Under the pieces are notes generated by a model. It was not told where the DNA came from, searched no databases, and saw only the letters and a list, made by a program, of their open reading frames with translations. DNA of 64,000 bases, taken from the NCBI RefSeq assembly GCF_011745365.1, contig NW_024468909.1, forward strand, positions 2,418,001-2,482,000, read 5' to 3'. The position numbers and the translations under genes are program-made. This DNA comes from Cryphonectria parasitica EP155. Taxonomy: Eukaryota > Ascomycota > Sordariomycetes > Diaporthales > Cryphonectriaceae. Numbering within the stretch: the first letter of the stretch is position 1; every line of letters starts with the position of its first letter. Positions 56,724 through 64,000 of the stretch are shown here, piece by piece.

Positions 56724-58896
56724 TCCGAGATCGCGGCTTCTTACCTTCTACCGAGACGGAACCAGCCACCTTGCATGCTCACTGTCCAGGAGAGGAGAAA
56801 ATTTTTAAGAGACAAAATTAATGCGTTCCGGAAGCGTTGCCGGCGCGAGTCTGTACCTCAATGCACAGCACACCTCGCACCTCTTTTTTCCCTTTTCTTT
56901 TTTCCTGCAGCTGGTCTACTCGGGAGTCCTAACTCCTGTTCTCGTCTACCCATGGCTGTATTGCACCACCTCACCTTCGACGTTCACCACAACCCGGCGG
57001 CGCAGCATACAAAGAGCCCTCGCCTTCACTAATTGAGCATGACTTGAACCACCTCTTTAAAGTTCGGCTTCTGCTTGTGCCGCAATAACAGTGGCAACCA
57101 ATGGTCCCAGTTTCAGCCTCGGGGAGGTGATCACCCCTCCCGTCCAGAATTAGTCTAGCAGAGCTAAGAAGATGAAGTCGAATGCCTTCCTATCGCACCT
57201 CCGTCCTAACTGAAGATGGAGTTAATTTGTAATTGTTCCCGAAATAGATCAGAGCACAGCTTTCATTACCTGCCCTTCTCAGATGCTCGAAAGAACGGGC
57301 GAAGGATTCCCATCCTCCCTCCGCCCACTCACGCTCTCGTCGTGCTTATGCCTTCCTCTGCACAATACACACCACCACCAGCATGACCAATAGAAAAAGA
57401 AGCCTTGTCCAGCACTTTACCTTCTAATCATAGTCTTTCTCCTCCCCTTCCTCCTTTTTCTTTCAGCATTGCTTGCCTAGACCTGCATAGGTTCTTATCC
57501 ACAGTTGCGCGGAATGCAAGATGGACCGTCGTCGGCTTGCTTGTCTAATGGCGACGGTGACGTTTGCTTATGTTCAGTACATAAAAGTGTATATGTATAC
57601 CTACTTGGGAGTGTAATATGGATATAAATATACATTGAAAAAGATATACATATGAGAAATACCCAAGTATGGTCCAGGCCAGAATGGCCCGCGGCCAAAG
57701 TGCAGTAGCCTCCTCATTCCCTCCCTAATTTTAGGAGCGTGGCCGCTGCCCACCCCCCCCCCCCCCGGCTTGTTGCTCTCTGCCCGGTGGAATCAACATC
57801 ATTCTCATAACCCTGTCATCGGGGCTGACTGTAATTTTTTATACCTTTGAGCCGCCACATTTTGGGGATGTCATATTGTCGTCATTATCATCCTCATCGC
57901 CGGAGTAGAGCCTCGGCCGAGATGACGAGTCGGGTCTTCCACTAGCCAGGCCCTAGCGTACCCTGAAATGTACTGTAATTCAACTCTTATCTTGAATTTA
58001 GACTACGTTGAATTGACGTGTCGATCAATCGATGAACGGGTCGTGGTCGGGAGGAGGGGAGGGAGATGGGGGGTTGCTTGTTCATCGCCACACAAATCAC
58101 GGATGAAGGAGGTGAAATATGGAAACAAGAGTTACTGAAAGGTAGTATGAATTTGATGTTGTTCTTAGTGTCAACAGTTGCTACACTCTCTCTGTAAAGA
58201 AAAGTGTAGGCTGTTGTGTTGGTTTGAAATACACGGGCGCATCTACAACGCTGCCCTCGACTCCTTCTCTCATCACAATTCGAGTCCCACACCTACTGCT
58301 TTTCACGAGCCAAGAGAGATTTGATGAAAGTTCAACAGGTATCTTCTTCCTCACAACAGAGTTTGTGCCCGCCTTTTATCTCTCCATCCTTGACAAAAAC
58401 AGCAGGATATATACAGCAACGCAACCCGTCTCATATGCAAAGTCGTTGCAGCCAGACTTCCCGCCTAAGGGTTCGGCGTTTCTTCGATCGGGTTTGCGTT
58501 TCCCATCTAATGTGCTTTTTCGCGCTCTCTCCAAGGACCACAAGATGCCTTGGCAATGTCCACCATCGATCGGTCTTCTCGCCAGAAATAAACAGGAAAA
58601 GGAAAGAAAAAAAGAATAACTAAAACACCAGACGATCATGAGGGATATGAACCGAATGAGCGGTAATGAACTCCGCGTGAAGAGAAGAAAAAAGAAGAAA
58701 AAGAAAACGCCCCCAGGCATCCGTATTTGTGTAGGAAAGCCTGTCATCCGTCCAGTTTGGGAATGAACCAAGTAGCACCCAAAAATCCCGTTTCCCCCTC
58801 ACATGAAATCGTGAAGAACAATAATCAGATACCCAAAATAAATGTACAATGCCGTGAAATTTTTCTCGCAAAGGAGCGCTTTCTCGCGAACCGTTA
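56724..58896. other. Convergent 3' intergenic region FAF1/STE12
   Basis: About 2.2 kb with no supported gene. A run of 14 C lies at 57755-57768. AT-rich, ATATAC-rich sequence around 57590-57660 has no coding sign. Part of the right end probably belongs to the STE12 3' UTR. Confidence 0.45.
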
Positions 58897-61417
58897 TTAC
58901 ATCATGACGGCGGTGTTCATGTTTTGAGGTGTGCTGATGGTCATGGGCAGGCTCAGCGTCTGCAGGCTGTTAAAGTTGGACTGGGAGTTCATGGAGTTGC
59001 CGGAGCCCATGCTACCGGTTGACGTCGGGGGCGTGCTGTGGTGCGCAACCGCGTTCAGCGAGGCCGTGACATAACCGCCCTCGGAGTTGGGCGAGGAGTC
59101 TCCCAGAGAGCCGACATGGTCCTCGCCGGAGAAATCCTCCTCGTCCTCTCCGGACAGGTTCAGTCCATCGACTCCATCGCCGCGATCATGGGTCCGCTTG
59201 TGCCTAAATCAATCTTGTTAGCCTCTGTTGTCGGTCGGGCTCTGCATTGGTTTTGTCTTGGGCGTTTGTAGCTGTGCTGTGACTCTGTGGTGTGTGGTGT
59301 GTTTTGTGTGACGGCTGGCGATGTGACGTTTCTCTTCCCCTCTCTCGATTACATGCCACACACACTACAACAGTTTCTGGTCTGCTAGACTCGCACCAAG
59401 ACAAAAGAAAAACGAAAGAAAGTGCAAAGTTAGGAAAGATGGGGCATACTGTGCTAGGTTGTCTGATCTGGAGAATGCCTTGCTACAATAAGGGCAGATG
59501 TAGGGTCTTTCTTGTGTATGTGTTCTCACGTGTCTGGAAAGTTTGTTTAAGTCAGATACCCTGTTAAGGTAATCTCCCGTGTTGAGGACATGTAGATATG
59601 AAAATCCGGTCTTACCGCTTGAGATGCTCGAGACGCTTGAAGAGGCGGCCGCACGTCGGGATGGGGCAGGAGTGAGATTTTTGAGGGTAAGGACCAAGCT
59701 CCATGACAGTGGCTGAGCGAGCTCGGCGCATCACGCCGTTGGGTCCCTGGATCATCCTTCTCTCTTCCATGTGGGGGTTGATCATGTCCTCGTGGGGCAT
59801 CTGAGCGTAGTCCTGCTGCAGCGACATGGGGTTCAGGGCGGGGCTGCCCTCGACAGTGGAGAGGGGAGTGCCGTGGCGCGACAGCTCATGCATCTGCTGC
59901 TGCTGCTGGCCCGGCATGGGCATGCCGGAGTTGCTGTAGGTCAATCCTGGTGGGGAGTTGCCAAGCGACTCGTCGCCTTCAGCCACAGGGCCGACAGAAG
60001 CGGACACGGACCGTCGGAGATCGGATGGCCTGTGGGGAGCCTGGGTGGCAGCGGCAGCTGCGATAGCCGACATTCCAGGGGGAATGGATGAGCGCCGTCT
60101 CCTCTGCTTGTACGTCGGCGAGCCTTCGATCACAGAGTAGACGTTGTTGGCTCCGTATGCACGGGAGAATTGAGGTCCAGCAAGGTTGGAGGGGGGCAGC
60201 TGGATCATGCCGTTCAGGCCGTTGACACCGTTCATGTGATCGGGAATGGCAGTGTACAGGCCGGTCTCCTCGTTGGCGATGTAGGCAGGCTCGGCGGCGA
60301 TGCCCAGGGCCTGCTGTGGCGGGGTGATGGGTTCAAACGAGATGCCCCGGTTGCTGTAATCCTCGTACTGCGAGGAGACAAAGGACGGCGCAGGCGAGTA
60401 CTCGAGGCCGTAGGCAGGCATGGAGGCGTGTCTCTGGTGGCCCTGCTGTATTGGCACGCCGTTCTGGTTGTACTGGACCCGGTTATAGTCAGGCTCCCGC
60501 TTGACCATGTTCTGGGACATCTGAGGGCCCATGGCCATGGCGCCATAAGGAACCATGGAGTCCATCCCGTCTGTTAAAGGGGCCATCGTCTGAGGGATCA
60601 TCTGAGGCGGCGGCATCGAGTCGACAGCCCGCATGACGGGCGAAGTGGACTGCGAGGCCGGGAACGACTGCTGGGCGGAGAAGGACGAGGAGTTGGCCTG
60701 CTGGGCCTTGGTGAGCTGCTCATACAGCGACTGCGACGAGTCGTATTGGAATGACAGGGCAGGCTCGCTAACGGCGACGGTGGTAGCCTCCTGACCCATC
60801 TTCTCCCTCTTCAGATCCCTCTCCAGCGCGTCGAGGAACAGCCGGTCGTGTGGCACGCTGTACCAGTAGAAGACCTTCTGCTTCTTCTGGGTACGAATGC
60901 AGTTGTTCTTGTACAGGAAGTCCAGGAAGGGGCTCTTGGGCTCCTCCAGCGAGGCATCAGTGCCCGACTTGAGATTCCGCAGGTCTGAGAAGATTCCCTC
61001 CTCGAACTTCTTGGAGTTCTTGACGGGGCGGCCAAAGGCCTGAAAGCGGAAAGACAGGCATCGTACGATGTCGGTTCCCGAGACGTGGAAGAGGTTGTTC
61101 CACAGAACACAAGAGACATATTCGCCAGTAGGCAGAAGGAATCTGCGGATGTACTGGTCTGGCTGCCAATCGACAGGAGCAGAGATGAGGAAGTATTTCA
61201 CTTAAGCGCGCGCGATCAGTGTTAGTCAAGTCGCACGCTAGCCGAGCAAAGAAACGGTAATCGGAAAGTGGGAGGGAAAAAGGGAGGACCTACAATTATC
61301 GACTTGTTGCAGAGCAACCTGTGCATCATGTGGTAGCGCCTGCTGAGCCTCTGTGCTCAGCATGAAGGTCTCTGGTTTTTGTGGTGCAGCCATGGCGCCG
61401 CCTGGTTGTTGATACAT
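58897..61417 (-). CDS. ste12: Transcription factor Ste12 with C2H2 zinc fingers
   Basis: Nuclear target of the Fus3/Kss1-type MAPK cascade that controls mating and invasive or pathogenic growth. Exons: 61417-61294, 61200-59616, 59533-59450, 59203-58897; 2100 nt, 699 residues. I chose the ATG at 61417 ([20 protein letters not shown]) because it is the first after a very long ATG-free leader; the ATG at 61393 is in frame 8 codons later. The STE homeodomain-like region spans about 42-168 ([40 protein letters not shown]). A Gln/Pro/Met-rich middle follows. Two C2H2 fingers, absent from yeast Ste12, lie near 552-600: [19 protein letters not shown] and [17 protein letters not shown]. The second is encoded by exon 3 (84 nt). 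The tail ends [10 protein letters not shown]. Confidence 0.96.
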
Positions 61418-64000
61418 AATAGTGGGCAGACACTGCTGAAGAAAAGGGGAGAGAGGGAGCTTCCTGCTCGGTCACTCCAGTGTCCCGTCCGCGACAAGTA
61501 TGGGATTAATCCGCTGATCGCAAGCCAACGATGAAGGGCGTTGTTTTGGATCAGGAATGGAAGGGTGCAGCGCAATTGACAGTCGAGGTCGAGACGGCAC
61601 CAAAAGCGTTAGAGTGTTCGCCAGTTGAAGCACTCGAAGAGTAAACAAATAAAAGGAAGTAGCGACGCGAGGATCGTCGTATGCAAGCTTGTTGGGTGGG
61701 TTGCAGATGCTGCAATGGAATTTTGACGATCGTCAAGAGCGTCAAATGGGTCTGTCGCAGCCAGGCGGACGGAGAGAGGAAGATCTTGGACGATGAGGAG
61801 GGATGATGGTGATTGGCGATGCGATGCGATAGTCGAGTCCAGCCCGGATGGGGGGGAAAAGAGGGGGTTGAGCAGGAATAAATTGCAGAAACAGCGCACA
61901 GCAAAGGCCCAGCCGTAATTGCGTCTAGCGAATTAGCGGAATGGGCGTGCACTGGCCGACACCGTCAAGGCACGGTCAATAGCGCGGGAAGGAAAAAGAT
62001 AGGGGGTTGGGATCGGAGAATGTGTGGAGACCACTCTCCGAGTCTTGAAGCCACCGAGCGCTCAGGTGCAGGTGATGACAGAGAAAGAGGCTGCTGATTC
62101 CCGTGGGAGACCCGCAGGAACAGAACACAACAGACAACTGAATGCTGCTGCTCTAATCCTCACTATATTGTCGTCGTTGTCGTCCTTTCCTCTCTGGTGC
62201 AAACCGAGGAGGAGGAATTGGCCGTGTCGAGAGATTAGGACTTGTCTATCGAGACGAGATTGGCACAGCCTGGCAAGCGAGACAGAAACCCCTAAAATAG
62301 GTGTAGAAATCCAAGAAGAAAAAAGTAGTTTTGAATCAATCAAGTGACCGGATAATTAATACCGGCTGAGGTGGCGTTAAGCTGAGAAGCAAATGATGTG
62401 TCCCTAGGATTCGCACGCAACACACAACGATGAGATGGGTCGGGCGACCTGTGTTGTTGCAGGAGGTAGGCTGCTGGGGCGAAGAGCGAGAGCAAGAGGG
62501 TCGTCGGAAAGTCAAATAAAGAGACGGGGCCGATGCTGGGTCGCGATGATGTCGAGGCTCTCTTCTCTGTTTTACGGAACACACACACACCAAGAAAGTA
62601 GTAGGACTGATACCGCTGGTCCGGGGTTGACAACGGGCCTCCTGAGACACGAAGGAAGGGATAAAGAAGGAGGGAGGAAGAGGAAAGTCTTGAACATCAA
62701 GAAATTTCCAAAGAGGTCTTGGAAGCGCAGGAGGGGGGCAGGAAGGGAATAAAAGAGGGATGTCCTGGGGGTTTAAGGAAATTCGTGCCTGTGCTGCTTC
62801 AAATGGTCTAGCACAGTCCGACCTGGATGTACCAGTCTAGGTACCTGGTCACTCAGAAAGAAGGGGAGGACAAGAGGAACAAGCACGCACGACAAGAATG
62901 TGTGGACTGGGGCGACAGGGGTGTCCACCGTGGACGAGCCAGGGCCCAGCTATACATGACTGGCTGCGAGAGGCCAGGGCACGCCAGGGGGGGGGGGACG
63001 TTGGACGGGCGGGACCACAGCGCACAGGACAGGTCCAGGAGGGTGGGTGGGTGGACAGGGGGGTAGGGAAGGGGACATGGGCAGAGCCAGCGGCAGCGCA
63101 GAGCCAGGGTATAAGCGTGGATGGGCGCCGTTGGTCAAATAAGTAAGACGAGGGAAGGAGGACGAGGACGAGGAAGGAGCAGCCACCACCACCAGGTCTT
63201 AGTAGGAGAGAAGGAAGGGGAAAAGAAAGAGAGAAAAAAAGAAAAAGTTGGGAAGGGTCAGACTGAGGACACACCCGAATCCTTCGTTGCTGCTCGTCAG
63301 CAGGCCAAGGCCCGGTTTAGCTAAGCCGGCTTGCTCTACTGGTCTGGCTGTGTGTATACAGCCTGCTGCTTGTGGTCCTTTTGTTTTCTTGTTTCTTCTT
63401 CTTTTCTTTTTTCGTCCTGGCCGGTGCCTCTTCCTTACTACTACAGTATTATTATGCACCATATATTTGCGGGTCGGTTGACATGAAGACGAGCACACGA
63501 AGTTGCGCAGTTCCCGCTGTCCACGGATGCCGCTGGTGGCGGAGATAGGATTGTTCGAGAGAAGAGAGAGAGAGAGGAGCTGGGGCTTGCGCACAGGTCC
63601 TCTATTCAATTTGTATACCTGGTACTACTACTATAGTGTATATGGTACGAGGGCTCCACAGGATGTGCGAACACCGCAGAGAGAGACAGACAGACACAGA
63701 CACGAGGACTATTGCTCGGGTTGTACAAGCAGGAAATTGGGCAAAGCCATGTTTGGGCTAAGCCGTATCCCATCAAGGCATCTGGGGCCGTTTCTCTGGG
63801 TCCCTCTGGGGTCAAAGCCAAGATGTCAAATCACTTCATAACCCACACAACAGGCCCTCAAGCGAGCGAGGTGCCCGGAGAATTCGCCTCGTGGTTACCT
63901 TCCGGCCGTCGGTAATGAGGATTATCGGCCGGTATGGAGTGCGCTGCAGTGCAGCGCAGTAAGGGCTTGTTGAGGATTGGCAGCAGACACTGTTGAAGAC
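61418..64000 (-). promoter_or_regulatory. Long STE12 leader and promoter region
   Basis: No gene is supported in this 2.6 kb. From 61418 to 62694 the STE12 sense strand contains no ATG at all, while the opposite strand has over twenty. The same stretch is pyrimidine-rich in the sense direction. This suggests a transcribed 5' leader of about 1.3 kb. Farther right, purine-rich and G-rich runs (11 G at 62987-62997) and many short repeats occur; no TATA box was obvious. Confidence 0.55.

Noticed and set aside
22..61417. PP2A-A, CDC37, SIN1 and STE12 as a signalling gene cluster
   Set aside because: They are unlinked housekeeping genes interspersed with unrelated ones; nothing indicates co-regulation or transfer.

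Overview
The window is core chromosome of a filamentous ascomycete (Pezizomycotina), most likely a Sordariomycete. The evidence is short spliceosomal introns (mostly 50-90 nt, with CTAAC/CTGAC-like branch sites), monocistronic genes on both strands, pyrimidine-rich leaders, and a gene set that includes a STE12 with C2H2 zinc fingers, a very large USP-type deubiquitinase and fungus-specific unknown proteins. The genus cannot be fixed from the sequence alone. I saw no transposon, tRNA, rRNA, CRISPR array or secondary-metabolite cluster.

Sixteen protein genes are supported, left to right: PP2A scaffold subunit A (-, cut by the left edge), cytosolic Phe-tRNA synthetase beta (+), an unknown 1247-residue probable nuclear protein (+), CDC37 (-), MOT1 (-), SMC3 (+), a small serine-rich probable GPI-anchored protein (-), TORC2 subunit SIN1 (-), a PRCC-type protein (+), an unknown 761-residue low-complexity protein (-), a USP9X/USP34-like deubiquitinase of about 2575 residues in nine exons (-), RNase P/MRP subunit POP3 (+, three exons), an unknown RGG-rich protein (+), HIS6 (-), the ribosome-biogenesis protein FAF1 (+) and STE12 (-). 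Exon joins were read by eye from GT/AG sites, reading frame and family similarity. In the complete spliced genes the summed exon lengths are divisible by three.

The genes are mostly housekeeping: translation (FRS1), rRNA and tRNA processing (POP3, FAF1), transcription (MOT1, STE12, PRCC-type), cohesion (SMC3), kinase chaperoning and signalling (CDC37, PP2A-A, SIN1), protein turnover (USP) and histidine synthesis (HIS6). They do not form one pathway. The divergent pairs PP2A-A/FRS1, MOT1/SMC3, SIN1/PRCC and HIS6/FAF1 share upstream regions.

No new multi-gene system is evident. The observations most worth a second look are: a 1277-nt stretch upstream of STE12 with no ATG on the sense strand, suggesting an unusually long mRNA leader; a STE12 exon that encodes exactly one zinc-finger module and can be skipped in frame; similar ATG-free leaders at two unknown genes; a possible internally duplicated domain in the 1247-residue unknown protein; an intron in the deubiquitinase gene whose retention would swap an acidic tail for a hydrophobic one; and telomere-like TTAGGG motifs in two promoter regions.
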